A stretch of DNA of 63,617 bases, from the NCBI GenBank assembly GCA_011050615.1, contig DRFJ01000046.1, positions 1-63,617 of the forward strand. Direction: 5' to 3'. The number at the start of each line of letters is the position of its first letter. Positions within the stretch are counted from its first letter, which is position 1. The stretch comes from Bacteroidota bacterium (GTDB lineage: Bacteria > Bacteroidota > Bacteroidia > Bacteroidales > VadinHA17). This document shows, in pieces, positions 35,509 to 45,143 of this stretch. A program made the translations under genes and the position numbers. A model generated the notes under the pieces. The model did not search any database and was not told the origin of the DNA. It saw nothing but the letters and a program-made list of their open reading frames with translations.

Positions 35509-36192
35509 ATGAATATAATACTGAAATTGTTGATCTTCCCGCTGATTGCTTTCATGTATCTCCCGTTGCAAGCCCAGGAAGAATGCGAAGTACTGGCGGA
35601 AAACCTTAAAGGTGAATACAGGGGTAATTGCAGAAGGGGACTGGCTCATGGCTATGGTGAAGCACAGGGAAAGGATCATTACCTCGGCGATTTTAAAAAG
35701 GGTTTGCCTCATGGGAAAGGGATATATACGTGGTCAACAGGCGAAAAATATGAAGGTGAGTGGAAACGAGGACTGCGTGACGGTGAAGGGACTTATTATT
35801 TTTTTGCCAATGGTAAAGATTCCGTTATCTATGGCAAATGGGTAGATGACAAGTATGTCGGTGTTTACAATGAAAGACCTTATAATGTCGATTTCAGGAA
35901 TAATGTGGGAAGGATAACCTTCAGTAAAATTTCTGATGATCAAAGTTATGTTAGGCTCAAATTCATTAGAAATGGCGGCGAAAATACAAACATCAGCGAT
36001 CTTTTGCTCGCTGGCAGTAGCGGGGTGGAAAATACCAGCCGGATGTTCACAGGCTTCGAGAATGCTGAATTCCCGTTCAAAGGAACAGTGAAGTTCTCCG
36101 CTCCAAATGCTTTCTATTCGGCTATCCTGAAATGTGAACTGAGATACCAGATCTTTGAACCGGGGGCATGGGTGGTTTCCATCACCTATTGA
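35509..36192 (+). CDS. exported MORN-repeat protein
   Basis: A 227-residue exported protein (signal peptide about 1-22). Residues about 32-105 contain at least three MORN repeats: GEYRGNCRRGLAHGYGEA, YLGDFKKGLPHGKGIYTW and YEGEWKRGLRDGEGTYYF. The rest (about 120-227) is beta-rich and unrecognised. MORN hairpins bind lipids or act as rigid extended structures; in this location the protein is probably periplasmic or attached to the outer membrane. It sits 14 bases after the preceding gene and 23 before the next, within one operon. Confidence 0.75.
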   Translation: MNIILKLLIFPLIAFMYLPLQAQEECEVLAENLKGEYRGNCRRGLAHGYGEAQGKDHYLGDFKKGLPHGKGIYTWSTGEKYEGEWKRGLRDGEGTYYFFANGKDSVIYGKWVDDKYVGVYNERPYNVDFRNNVGRITFSKISDDQSYVRLKFIRNGGENTNISDLLLAGSSGVENTSRMFTGFENAEFPFKGTVKFSAPNAFYSAILKCELRYQIFEPGAWVVSITY

Positions 36193-36215
36193 CCTGTCCG
36201 GAATAAACCTTATTC

Positions 36216-37484
36216 ATGAGAATTTTCATGAAATATTATGCAGTGCTCCTGGCCTGTTTTGTGCATACCTCCTTCCTGGGAGCACAGAAACTGTACCTTG
36301 AAGGGAGCATAACAGATAATGAGAATCAAATAAGACAGGGTTTGATCGATTACCGGGACTGGAATTATAATCCGGAGCTTATAAGGTTTATTCACGGCGG
36401 GGATAAAACACCCCTGACCTTCAGTCCTTCAACAATAAAATCCTTTTCGGTAAATAATGAAAATTTTATCAGTGCCGAAGTTACGGTTGACAGGACTCCC
36501 TCAAAGATGGATGAACTTTTGATTGACGGGAGGAGGGTCCTTGCTGAGGAAAATGTCTTTCTCAGGGTGCTGGTTAATGGTGAGACTGATCTATATTATT
36601 TCAGTGAGAGGCAATCAGGTAAGCATTTTTACATAAGGAAAAATACGAATGGTGAAATAATTGAACTGGCGAGATACAATGCTATAAGTGAAATTGAAGG
36701 CAGAAAGAAACTTGTCACCAGGGATGACTACAAAGACCAGCTTGAGAATATAATGAATGATTGTCGCATGATAGTGCCGCTGGTTCACCTGGCAGATTAT
36801 ACTGCCGGGGATCTGACCAGGCTTGTAAAGGAGTATAATAAATGCATGGGAAAGGAAGTGAATTATATTGCAGACTTGCCCTCGGTTGAATACCAGATAA
36901 GAATTTCAGCCGGGATTTCTGCTTTTCACCTTGATTTTTTTGGCAGCGGATCACGTGATCTTACAACAGCTTTATTTCCAATCACATATAAACCTGTTGC
37001 AGCAGTGGGACTTGATATAATATTCCCTTTTGCACGGAAGACTTTCTCAGTATTTAATGAACTGGGATACCAGCCATGGGAAACTGGCGATGACATACTC
37101 TGGTTTGAAAACGAAAATGAATATGAGGATGTTGATATAAGTCTGGGTGGACGCCGTATAAGATTATTATCAGCCTTCACTTACACTTATCCTGCCCGTA
37201 AATTAAAACCCTATATCTATGCCGGGATGGTTAACGTATTCAATATGCTCACACTCAACAATAAAACTACTGTCACTCATTTTTATACAAGTGAAACAGA
37301 GACTTCCGATATTGCTTTACCTGGATACAGGAGGTATACCCAGTCGCTTACTGCCGGCCTTGGTGTAAAGTATAAAAATGCAGGAATTGACCTTAGGTAT
37401 GAACGTGGAAATGACATTACAAGTTCCATTAATCTCAATTCCTGCACAAATATTGTTTTTGTTCACTTACATTACAGTTTCTGA
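36216..37484 (+). CDS. exported hypothetical protein with C-terminal outer-membrane beta-barrel
   Basis: A 422-residue exported protein (signal peptide about 1-24; the Met at 36228 is a possible alternative start). Residues 25-200 are a soluble domain with the segment YFSERQSGKHFYIRKN known from several Bacteroidota envelope proteins. From about residue 225 the sequence alternates like an eight-strand outer-membrane beta-barrel and ends in aromatic HLHYSF. It may display the N-terminal domain in the periplasm from a barrel anchor. No family could be named. It is last in the operon that begins at 34787. Confidence 0.6.
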   Translation: MRIFMKYYAVLLACFVHTSFLGAQKLYLEGSITDNENQIRQGLIDYRDWNYNPELIRFIHGGDKTPLTFSPSTIKSFSVNNENFISAEVTVDRTPSKMDELLIDGRRVLAEENVFLRVLVNGETDLYYFSERQSGKHFYIRKNTNGEIIELARYNAISEIEGRKKLVTRDDYKDQLENIMNDCRMIVPLVHLADYTAGDLTRLVKEYNKCMGKEVNYIADLPSVEYQIRISAGISAFHLDFFGSGSRDLTTALFPITYKPVAAVGLDIIFPFARKTFSVFNELGYQPWETGDDILWFENENEYEDVDISLGGRRIRLLSAFTYTYPARKLKPYIYAGMVNVFNMLTLNNKTTVTHFYTSETETSDIALPGYRRYTQSLTAGLGVKYKNAGIDLRYERGNDITSSINLNSCTNIVFVHLHYSF

Positions 37485-37564
37485 GTGATCAGAACTTTAA
37501 TATAAGCGGAATTCATTATAGACAGCAGGCCTGTCGGTAAATTTCAGTCATAAATATTACAGAA

Positions 37565-39673
37565 TCAAATTTCCTCTATACCCATTGAATACAGGGTAAA
37601 CCCAAAAATATCAGCATATTGTTCTATAATTTTGCTTACCGGTGTGCCTGCACCGTGACCTGCCATAGTCTCTATCCTTATAAGTACCGGCTTGTCGCCT
37701 GCCTGTTTTTCCTGCAACTCAGCGGCAAATTTGAATGAATGTGCCGGCACAACCCTGTCGTCATGATCTGCCGTGGTAATTAATGTGGCAGGGTACTCCG
37801 TCCCCTCTTTTACATTATGTACCGGTGAATAGCCATACAAATAGTGGAACATCTCCTCACTTTCTTCGGATGTGCCATAGTCGTAGGCCCAGCCGGCTCC
37901 GGCCGTAAATTCATGATACCTCAGCATGTCGAGTACACCAACAGCCGGCAGGGCAACCTGCATGAGATCGGGGCGCTGTGTCATAACTGCTCCCACCAGC
38001 AGGCCGCCATTTGAGCCGCCCCTTATGGCCAGGTAATCGCTTGATGTGTAGTTATTGTCAATCAGGTATTCGGCTGCGGCAATGAAATCGTCAAAGACAT
38101 TCTGTTTTTTCATCTTTGTACCTGCCAGGTGCCATTCTTCACCGTATTCACCTCCTCCTCTAATGTTCGGCACGGCATATATTCCTCCCAGCTCAAGCCA
38201 TAGTGCATTTGTTATGCTGAATGACGGCGTCTCACTTATATTAAAGCCTCCGTAACCGTATAAAATTGTCGGGTTTTGCCCGTTCATCTCGGTTCCCTTC
38301 CGGTAAGTAATTATCATGGGCACCCTGGTGCCGTCCTTTGAATTGTAGAATACCTGTCTTGATTCATACTCATCACCGTTAAAATCAACCTCGGGCTTTT
38401 TATATACAGTGGTTTCTCCAGTTTCGGGATCAAACTTATATATCGTGCCGGGCGTGATATAATTGGTAAAGCTATAGTAGACTTCACTGTCTCCTTTTTT
38501 TGCACTGAAGCCGGATGATGAACCTGCCCCGGGAAGATCTATCTCCCTTATCATTTCACCCTTATAATTGTATTGCTGAACTTTTGATATTGCATCAATC
38601 ATATAATGAGTGAAGAAATAACCTGCACCTGTTGATGGCATCAGGACATTCCCGGTTTCTGGTATGAAATCCACCCAGTTTTCAGGCCCCGGACTGGAGG
38701 CATCAACCGTTACTATTCTCCTGTTGGGGGCATCCATATTAGTAACGATATAGAGTTTTGATCCCTTATTATCAATTACAATATTATCGTTGTCAAAATT
38801 ATCTACAACGGTTTGCAATTCTGATCCCGGTGTGGTCAGGTCTTTAATATATAACTCATTCCCTGATGTCGAAACTGATGCGGTAATAATCAGATATCTT
38901 TCGTCTTCAGTTACATATCCCCCCACATATCTTCTTTTTATGTCGGCTCCGAAGACCAGTTCGTCTTCTTCCTGCGAAGTACCAATCTTATGGAAATACA
39001 GCTTGTGATGATCGGTTTTGGCCGAAAGTTCATTTCCTTCCGGCTTATCATAGCTTGAGTAATAGAAACCCGTGTTCCCCTTCCATGCAAGGTCACTGAA
39101 CTTAACATCCCTTATAGTGTCACCAATTATCTCTTTGCTCAACGCATCTGTTACAATAACCTTTCTCCAGTCAGAGCCTCCTTCTGATATGGCATAGGCT
39201 GCCTTGCTTCCATCTTTCGAAAATGAAAGTGTGCTTAAGGATGTGGTTCCGTCCTCCGAAAATTTATTGGGATCCAGAAATACTTCAGGCTCACCACCTT
39301 CTTTCTGACGATACACCACAAACTGATTCTGCAGGCCGTCATTTTTGTAAAAATAGGTATAGTCACCTTCTTTGAACGGAGCTGTATATTTCTCATAATT
39401 CCACATCTCTGTGAGCCTTTCCCTGATCTTTTCCCTGTAAGGTATCTTATCCAGGTATTCAAATGTCACCTTGTTCTGGGCTTTAACCCAGGCAGCTGTT
39501 TCTTCAGAATTGTCATCCTCGAGCCAGCGGTATGGATCTTTTACGGTTGTTCCGAAATAGTCGTCTTCAACATCTGCCTTCTTCGTTTCAGGATATTCAA
39601 TCTTAACCTGGCCCGGACCATTGCATGATAAAAGGATTGTCATTGCGATGAAAATGATTAAAATATTCTTCAT
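37565..39673 (-). CDS. prolyl oligopeptidase (S9A), lipoprotein
   Basis: A 702-residue S9A prolyl oligopeptidase that cleaves after internal proline in short peptides. The signal peptide ends in a lipobox (ILLSC, Cys about 17), so it is envelope anchored instead of cytosolic. The N-terminal segment [20 protein letters not shown] is diagnostic. The seven-bladed propeller follows, then the hydrolase domain with RGGSNGGLL (Ser554), ADHDDRVVP (Asp about 638) and AGHGAG (His673). It extends the proline-peptidase theme of the first 15 kb. It is convergent with the beta-barrel gene at 36216. Confidence 0.95.
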   Translation of the reverse strand: MKNILIIFIAMTILLSCNGPGQVKIEYPETKKADVEDDYFGTTVKDPYRWLEDDNSEETAAWVKAQNKVTFEYLDKIPYREKIRERLTEMWNYEKYTAPFKEGDYTYFYKNDGLQNQFVVYRQKEGGEPEVFLDPNKFSEDGTTSLSTLSFSKDGSKAAYAISEGGSDWRKVIVTDALSKEIIGDTIRDVKFSDLAWKGNTGFYYSSYDKPEGNELSAKTDHHKLYFHKIGTSQEEDELVFGADIKRRYVGGYVTEDERYLIITASVSTSGNELYIKDLTTPGSELQTVVDNFDNDNIVIDNKGSKLYIVTNMDAPNRRIVTVDASSPGPENWVDFIPETGNVLMPSTGAGYFFTHYMIDAISKVQQYNYKGEMIREIDLPGAGSSSGFSAKKGDSEVYYSFTNYITPGTIYKFDPETGETTVYKKPEVDFNGDEYESRQVFYNSKDGTRVPMIITYRKGTEMNGQNPTILYGYGGFNISETPSFSITNALWLELGGIYAVPNIRGGGEYGEEWHLAGTKMKKQNVFDDFIAAAEYLIDNNYTSSDYLAIRGGSNGGLLVGAVMTQRPDLMQVALPAVGVLDMLRYHEFTAGAGWAYDYGTSEESEEMFHYLYGYSPVHNVKEGTEYPATLITTADHDDRVVPAHSFKFAAELQEKQAGDKPVLIRIETMAGHGAGTPVSKIIEQYADIFGFTLYSMGIEEI

Positions 39674-39707
39674 TGGTTATTGGGTTAATTTGTGTATAAT
39701 TACTTAG

Positions 39708-39750
39708 CACTGTATGACACGGTTTAACACTGTGATACACCGTGGTTAAA
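39708..39750. repeat. imperfect tandem repeat upstream of prolyl oligopeptidase
   Basis: Two units beginning CACTGT and ending GTTTAA/GTTAAA (39708-39727 and 39728-39750) also create partial inverted symmetry (CACGGT with ACCGTG, GTTTAAC with GTTAAAC). This lies 35-77 bases upstream of the start codon at 39673, a plausible place for regulator binding. Confidence 0.35.
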
Positions 39751-39834
39751 CACTTATTCAAAAGGAATCGAAAATAATAAAAATGCAGATCAGATACAAT
39801 AGATACATCTTTCTATTGTGTTAATGCAGGTGGA

Positions 39835-40911
39835 TTATTCCCTGATTATCTTTTTGTCGATATACCTTGAACTCATAATCCTGAGTATCCCGAGATAGTC
39901 CAGGCTGAATTCAATAAGATCACCCACCTTATACTTTTTTGAATTCTTCCCCAGGTCAATCACTATCATGTCAGAACTGGCGCCTGCAAATTCTATGTTC
40001 TTGTCTCTGGGCCATATATGATCTTCGTCAACATCCAGCAGTCCCAGGTCCAGAATTGCCCTGCATGAAGTTTTGCCGATATCTTTTTCATCAAAAGTAA
40101 ATTCTTCGCCTTCAACATTTGTTCCCATTTCTCCGTCGGGAACAATTGGTTTTTCAGATAGTTCAATTATCTCTGCAAAGAGTATGAAGATATCATTCTC
40201 CATATTCTTGTAACGGGAACCGTCGTAAACATTTGTTCCGAGGAAGAGTGTTTCACCCACCCGGAAATGGTTTATACCTTTTGGAAGGGTTTTATTAAGT
40301 ATAAGTGGTATGGTAACAGATGATCCGCCTGAAACAAAGGGTATGTTTTTATTGAATCTGGCTTCAATAAGCTGTTCATAGAGGCTGAGCTGAATCAGTT
40401 TATCCCTGTTTGGGAGTACGCCATAAAGGCATGAAAGGTTTGTTCCTATACCTACTACTTCAATATTGGGTAGCTCGAATACCTTTTCGTAAAAATCAAG
40501 GAAGGCTTCTGCCATCACACCCTCGCGCAACTCCCCCGTTTCTATTATTATCATTATTTTGTGTTTCCTGCCCTGGCGCTGAGCTTCTTCAGAAAGCAGC
40601 TTGATTGTGTAGTACTCAGTGTTGAAACTGATGTCGGCATATTTTACAATGCTTTTTATGCTTCTTTTGGCAGGAGGCTTTATGTATATTGTCTCAATAT
40701 TCTTATCGATACTTTTTATGACTTTAAGATTGGTAACCCTTGAGTCACATATTTTTTTTATGCCCAGGTTGATTATTTCCTCCATGTAGGATTTCTCCCC
40801 GCATAACAGCTTGGATACTATTGCCCACTTGATATTGTTACTCTCGAAAAGATTCTCAAGATAATCGAAGTTGCGTTTCAGTTTATTAGTGTGGAATTCA
40901 ATAAATGCCAT
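39835..40911 (-). CDS. alanine/ornithine racemase family PLP enzyme
   Basis: A 358-residue PLP-dependent racemase of the alanine/ornithine racemase family with the fold-III barrel. The PLP lysine is in AIVSKLLCG (about residue 33). LREGVMAEA and FVSGGSSVTIPL with HFRVGETLFLGTNVYDG are recognisable landmarks of the ornithine-racemase-like group as opposed to Alr. No signal peptide is present. It is the last gene of the GNAT/M20/Alr operon, seven bases after Alr. The substrate could be ornithine, lysine or another basic amino acid; sequence alone does not settle it. Confidence 0.8.
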   Translation of the reverse strand: MAFIEFHTNKLKRNFDYLENLFESNNIKWAIVSKLLCGEKSYMEEIINLGIKKICDSRVTNLKVIKSIDKNIETIYIKPPAKRSIKSIVKYADISFNTEYYTIKLLSEEAQRQGRKHKIMIIIETGELREGVMAEAFLDFYEKVFELPNIEVVGIGTNLSCLYGVLPNRDKLIQLSLYEQLIEARFNKNIPFVSGGSSVTIPLILNKTLPKGINHFRVGETLFLGTNVYDGSRYKNMENDIFILFAEIIELSEKPIVPDGEMGTNVEGEEFTFDEKDIGKTSCRAILDLGLLDVDEDHIWPRDKNIEFAGASSDMIVIDLGKNSKKYKVGDLIEFSLDYLGILRIMSSRYIDKKIIRE

Positions 40912-40918
40912 ATACAGT

Positions 40919-42070
40919 TTAATTTACAATTTTTCTTTCAATATTCTGTGGTAAGCGTACGAGCAATTCATAATTCATAGTATCGCTCATGGCGCTGAAT
41001 GAGTTAACTGTTATTTCGAGGTCTCCCTGTTTCCCTATAAGCACCACTTCATCCCCTCTTTTTACAGAAGGAATCAGGCTTACGTCAACAATCATCATAT
41101 TCATATTTACCAGCCCTATAACATTGGCAAAGGTTTCATTGATAAGAACCCGGCCCTGGTTGCTCAAAATCCTGCTGTAGCCGCTTGAGTATCCTACCGG
41201 GATTATAGCTGTCTTTTTATCTTCCTGTGCCAGGTAGTTCGTGCCGTAACTAATAAATTCACCTTCCTTTACCTCCTTGATGGTCATTATCTTGCTTTTC
41301 CACCTGAGTACTCTGGTAAGGGGATCGGTCTTATCGGCCTGTTTATGTGCATACTGTATAAATGTTTCCGGGCTTGGCCACAGCCCGTATTGCATAATAC
41401 CAATCCTTACCATATCCATACAGGTACCGGGATAATTCATTGCAGCGGCCGAGCATGCAGTGTGGCGTATACCAGCTTCGATGCCCCTGGATACAAGGTT
41501 CCTGTAAATCCTGTTGTAAGTGCGTATCTGTTTTTGTATCCTTACATAATTTGCTATGCTTTCGGCTCCTGCATAATGTGTGCATATGCCTTTTATTTCG
41601 AAGCATCCCCTGTTATCTTTCATTATGCCGAGCAATTGGTTAAGCGACCTGGATTTAAATCCTGTCCGGTTCATTCCTGTTTCCAATTCTATATGAACCT
41701 TTGCGGCTTTCCCAACTTTTTTTGATGAGCTGATGATCTCATTAACAAAATTGAGATCGAAAACATAGAATTCAACATTGTTTTCTATTGCCCATTCCAC
41801 CTGGTCTTTTTCGAGCCATCCCATTATCATGATGTCGGTTTCCGGCTTCTTGCATTTGAAAACCCGTTCCGCCTCATCGGCCGAAAAAACCGAGAAATGA
41901 TCTATACCTTCACTCTCGGCCATGCTGACAAATTCCTTGATGCCATGTCCATAGGCATTGCCTTTAACCACTGATGATATCCTTGAGCGGTGATGAATAT
42001 TATTCCTGATAAAGTCAAGGTTATTTGCCAGGGCAGATCTCTTAAGCTCAATTACTGATGTCGTTGTCAT
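40919..42070 (-). CDS. alr: alanine racemase
   Basis: A 383-residue PLP enzyme interconverting L- and D-alanine for peptidoglycan. The PLP lysine lies in SSVVKGNAYGHG (about residue 35), the opposing catalytic tyrosine region in FISYGTNYLA, and GYSSGYSR and DMVRIGIMQYG are other family landmarks. The length is normal. It is cotranscribed with an amidohydrolase and a second racemase, so it may serve catabolism of D/L amino acids as well as wall synthesis. Whether another alr exists in this genome cannot be seen. Confidence 0.85.
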   Translation of the reverse strand: MTTTSVIELKRSALANNLDFIRNNIHHRSRISSVVKGNAYGHGIKEFVSMAESEGIDHFSVFSADEAERVFKCKKPETDIMIMGWLEKDQVEWAIENNVEFYVFDLNFVNEIISSSKKVGKAAKVHIELETGMNRTGFKSRSLNQLLGIMKDNRGCFEIKGICTHYAGAESIANYVRIQKQIRTYNRIYRNLVSRGIEAGIRHTACSAAAMNYPGTCMDMVRIGIMQYGLWPSPETFIQYAHKQADKTDPLTRVLRWKSKIMTIKEVKEGEFISYGTNYLAQEDKKTAIIPVGYSSGYSRILSNQGRVLINETFANVIGLVNMNMMIVDVSLIPSVKRGDEVVLIGKQGDLEITVNSFSAMSDTMNYELLVRLPQNIERKIVN

Positions 42071-42084
42071 ATGCCTTTGGTAAA

Positions 42085-43224
42085 TTATTCATTTATCAAC
42101 CTGTATATATTCATCAGGATATCAATGCCGCTTTGAATTATCTCATCGGGGAAATCATAATCCGGATTATGCAAGGCTGCTTGACCGGTGCCGGCACCAA
42201 GGCCAAACATTGCTCCCGGGAATTTTTTGGCAAAATGACTGAAATCTTCTGACCATTTAAAAGGCTCGTCCATTCTTATGATCTTAAATCCGGATACCCT
42301 TGCTGCTCTTTTTATTATTTCAACAGGGTAGGGCGCATTCTCCAGGGAAAGAAATTCTTCCTTCCACTCGTATTCAAATCTTATCTTTTCTCTTTCACAA
42401 ATCTGTTTTACGGCATCGAGAATCTCCGTTTTCAATGTTTCCATGTCTTCGTCCCTGTATGCCCTAAGTGTCATAGATATCTCCCCGTATTCGGGTGAGG
42501 TGCCGAATCTTTTTTCTCCGAGGCTGATATGTACTATGGTCCCGAGTACGAAATCCTTGAATGATTCTTTCCCTTCCTGTATGGTTTGCACTGCATCCAG
42601 TAGCCGGGAGAGTGCCTTTACCGGGGAATTACCCATTGCCGGCTCAGCGGCATGCGAGGACTTGCCGTGAAGACATACCGTCAGGCCAACCGATGCGGAG
42701 CTGAAAATATTTTCGTTGATAATTACTGAGCTGGCCTGGAAGCCGGGGAGGTTGTGTAAGGCAAAAACATAATCAGGCTTTATTGAGCCGGTGAATTTAT
42801 CATCATGCAGCACCAGGGCCGCACCTTCACCTGTCTCCTCCGAGGGCTGGAAAAGCAGGCTTATCTCACCTTTTAAGGGCCTGTTGTTATTCAATTCCTC
42901 AGCCAGACCGGCAAGAATGGTCATATGTCCGTCGTGACCGCAGAGGTGAGCCCTGTCAGAAAAAACCGACCTGTAATCAAACTCACTAATCTCCTTAATT
43001 GGCAGGGCATCAAGGTCCGCCCTGAACATTATTTTCTTACCTGGCACCTTCCCCTTAAAGATGAAAGCTATGCCATGTCCGCCTATTCTGTCTATCACCT
43101 TATCCGGTTTATAGGCGGCAATAAAACGCTTCAGCCTGTCCGCGGTGGATTTTTCCTGTCCTGCAATCTCAGGGTATGCATGCAACTCCTTCCTGAAGCT
43201 TATTAAGTGGGCAGAATTTGTCAT
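42085..43224 (-). CDS. M20 family amidohydrolase (N-acyl-amino-acid hydrolase/peptidase)
   Basis: A 379-residue M20D-type metallo-amidohydrolase. Metal and catalytic motifs are present: FRADLDALP, LCGHDGHM and FQPSEETGEGA, with the dimerisation domain in the middle (about 180-290) and a late metal region (WSEDFSHFA). Such enzymes remove acyl groups from amino acids or cleave small peptides. The start codon overlaps the stop of the GNAT gene by four bases (ATGA), and the alanine racemase gene follows after 14 bases. With the racemases it suggests a salvage route for acylated or D-configured amino acids. Confidence 0.88.
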   Translation of the reverse strand: MTNSAHLISFRKELHAYPEIAGQEKSTADRLKRFIAAYKPDKVIDRIGGHGIAFIFKGKVPGKKIMFRADLDALPIKEISEFDYRSVFSDRAHLCGHDGHMTILAGLAEELNNNRPLKGEISLLFQPSEETGEGAALVLHDDKFTGSIKPDYVFALHNLPGFQASSVIINENIFSSASVGLTVCLHGKSSHAAEPAMGNSPVKALSRLLDAVQTIQEGKESFKDFVLGTIVHISLGEKRFGTSPEYGEISMTLRAYRDEDMETLKTEILDAVKQICEREKIRFEYEWKEEFLSLENAPYPVEIIKRAARVSGFKIIRMDEPFKWSEDFSHFAKKFPGAMFGLGAGTGQAALHNPDYDFPDEIIQSGIDILMNIYRLINE

Positions 43225-43682
43225 TTTTTGATGTAGCGCATTTCAATATACTTGCTTGTCATCCCTGCCTTCTCATAAAGGAATCTTGCAGGATTGTCAG
43301 GCTCAACATGAAGGGCAACGTTACCGTCTGCTGTCTCCAGGGCTGTTTTCACAAGCTGCCTGCCAATACCCTTTCCACGATAATCACGATGAGTGGCTAT
43401 ATAGACTAGAATATTCTCAGGGATATACCCGCTCATTCCTGTCCTGTTGACAACGACTGATCCCACAATCTTACCATCCATATGGCCATTCAGGATAAAT
43501 CCTCCCAGTGGCATGGGTTTAAGCGCAGGGTCGTTTGCCTTGAGCGAGAAATTTATCGCCCTGGTAATATCTTCTTTTTTGTCACCATACTGATCGAGGT
43601 GTTCAAAAAGAAAATTTATTGTATCCTCTTTTTCTACTGAGGTCATTGATGTTTCGGTGTTGTAAATCTTTGTCTCTAACAT
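43221..43682 (-). CDS. GNAT family N-acetyltransferase
   Basis: A 153-residue acetyltransferase starting at 43682; the frame is open further upstream to 43796 but that part looks like leader. The acetyl-CoA-binding motif A is RDYRGKGIGRQLV, preceded by ILVYIATH and followed by the ARFLYEKAGM motif B. The N-terminal half (FLFEHLDQYGDKKEDI) is a family-specific helix pair. It is the first gene of the amino-acid operon and overlaps the M20 gene by four bases; acetylation of an amino acid that the M20 enzyme could reverse is one possibility. Confidence 0.82.
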   Translation of the reverse strand: MLETKIYNTETSMTSVEKEDTINFLFEHLDQYGDKKEDITRAINFSLKANDPALKPMPLGGFILNGHMDGKIVGSVVVNRTGMSGYIPENILVYIATHRDYRGKGIGRQLVKTALETADGNVALHVEPDNPARFLYEKAGMTSKYIEMRYIKK

Positions 43683-43742
43683 GATTTTGTTATGTTTATT
43701 TTTATAATGGGCTAAGTCAAATGATTTTGAAATATTGATCAT

Positions 43743-43799
43743 GCTGTGTAACAAGCTGTCACAGAGCAGATTAATATCGAAATGTTGAATATACACAGC
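43743..43799 (-). promoter_or_regulatory. mutually exclusive hairpins in the operon leader
   Basis: In the presumed minus-strand 5' leader, the arm at 43743-43750 (GCTGTGTA on the plus strand) can pair with TACACAGC at 43792-43799 (8 bp), or its inner part (CTGTG, 43744-43748) with CACAG at 43760-43764. The two foldings exclude each other, as in attenuators. The stems are short, so this is only suggestive. Confidence 0.3.
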
Positions 43800-43899
43800 T
43801 AATCTCAGGGATTGTTGCGGGACTGGTATATCGTATCCTCAAAGAGTGATGTGATATGTTTTCTGACTTTCAATATAATCTTTTTTTAGTCCTGCGCTG

Positions 43900-43931
43900 C
43901 AAAGATACAATAAATACAGGCAGTGACCAAG
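43900..43931 (-). promoter_or_regulatory. promoter of the GNAT-M20-alr operon
   Basis: On the minus strand TATCTTTG (43900-43907), a full TAnnTTTG match followed by CA, is preceded after about 19 bases by CTTGG in the -33 position. It would give a leader of roughly 210 bases before the GNAT start at 43682. Confidence 0.55.
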
Positions 43932-44034
43932 GTATACTATGTTTGAGTAGCTTAGGGAGAGCTTAACGTGTTCAGTATTTCTGTTCTGAAATCCCCGATT
44001 GGATGCGCCGAATTCGCGGGGTTTGCCCCCTAAT

Positions 44035-44054
44035 ACCCGGGGTTTCAACCGGGT
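44035..44054. repeat. REP-like palindrome ACCCGG...CCGGGT
   Basis: ACCCGG (44035-44040) and CCGGGT (44049-44054) flank an 8-base loop, in a locally GC-rich patch that also contains GGGGTTTGCCCC. No T-tract follows. It resembles scattered intergenic REP-type elements. Confidence 0.35.
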
Positions 44055-44094
44055 CGGTTCAACCTCAGAATTCGATTAAACAGTTTAACAAGCC

Positions 44095-45057
44095 CTAAGC
44101 CTCAAAAACCCTGTACTCATCATAATCAACAAGGTCAATATCAGAAGCCACCACGTTCTCCCTGACCTGCTCCGGTGTTTTTCCACTGGGGATCACCACA
44201 TGGCATGCAGGGTGTGAAATGCAGAACCTGAGGCTTAGCTGGGCAGGACTGTAGTCACTGTATTTATCAAAAACAGGACGGTAGGCTTCAAATTCTTCCA
44301 GGTAGGATTTGAGTTTTTCAGGGGAGAGGTTAAGCCTCCTGTGGTCGTTTTCGCCAAAAGTGGTTTCCTTGCTGAATTTTCCCGTGAGCAGGCCGAAGAG
44401 CAATGGAATGCGTACTATGACCCCTGTACGGTATTTATCTGCCAGCGGCAGCAGTATATCTTCAGCTTCACGTTCCAGGAGGTTGTACCTTACCTGTATA
44501 ACATCAATTAATTCATGATGTCTCTGAAGTAAGTAAGCCTGCTCTGATTCCCTGAAAGATTGAACACTCCAGCCCGCATGTTTAATTTTACCCTCTTTCT
44601 TAAGTTTTTCAAGCGCCAGCCAGGGTTCGTCCTTTTCGAGTATTTCGGTATCGGGGCTGTGAAGCTGCAATATATCCAGCACTTCCACATTCAATCGTTT
44701 CAGGCTCTGTTCTGCTGCGTATATCAGGTAGTTCGTGGAGTAATCATGATTCAGGGGGCTCAGGTTAAGATCCTGGCCGATGTATGGATAGAAATTATTA
44801 CCCGCCTTGGTGGCTATGACAATCTTATCCCTGTCACTTCTTTCCTCCAATACCTGCCTTATTAACTCCTCTGAATGCCCGAAGCCGTATACATCGGCCG
44901 TATCTATAAAATTGACACCCGCATCAAGCGCCGTATGAAGGGCTTTGAGTGAGCTTTCATCATCTGTCCTGCCCCAGTCACGGCCGCTTATTCCCCATGA
45001 ACCAAAACCAACAGTTGAGACCAGTGGCCCTCTTGCTCCAAGTTTCCGGTATTTCAT
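44095..45057 (-). CDS. aldo/keto reductase
   Basis: A 320-residue NADP-dependent oxidoreductase with the (beta/alpha)8 AKR fold. The tetrad is readable: Asp and Tyr in FIDTADVYGFGHSEELI (about 52 and 57), Lys in IVIATKAG (about 84) and His in DILQLHSPD (about 133). The C-terminal VIPSGKTPEQVRENV is the cofactor phosphate-binding signature. Length is normal. It stands alone between intergenic palindromes and a pseudogene, and its physiological carbonyl substrate is unknown. Confidence 0.93.
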   Translation of the reverse strand: MKYRKLGARGPLVSTVGFGSWGISGRDWGRTDDESSLKALHTALDAGVNFIDTADVYGFGHSEELIRQVLEERSDRDKIVIATKAGNNFYPYIGQDLNLSPLNHDYSTNYLIYAAEQSLKRLNVEVLDILQLHSPDTEILEKDEPWLALEKLKKEGKIKHAGWSVQSFRESEQAYLLQRHHELIDVIQVRYNLLEREAEDILLPLADKYRTGVIVRIPLLFGLLTGKFSKETTFGENDHRRLNLSPEKLKSYLEEFEAYRPVFDKYSDYSPAQLSLRFCISHPACHVVIPSGKTPEQVRENVVASDIDLVDYDEYRVFEA

Positions 45058-45143
45058 ATTCCCTTTTTTTTTATATAAAAATACATACGGAAAGAGTAAG
45101 TTCCAAATAGGTTCCGGAGGTCTTGGGAAAGCATTCTCATCTT

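Larger units (their letters stand above)
43683..44094. other. intergenic region: operon promoter, structured leader and palindromes
   Basis: A 412-base gap between the amino-acid operon and the aldo/keto reductase gene. It holds a promoter candidate at 43900, alternative hairpins in the presumed leader (43743-43799), and GC-rich palindromic DNA at 44010-44060. No coding region is convincing here. Confidence 0.5.

Noticed and set aside
37517-37537. Terminator between the beta-barrel gene and prolyl oligopeptidase
   Set aside because: Only a 5-bp stem (GACAG/CTGTC) without T-tract was found, too weak to call.
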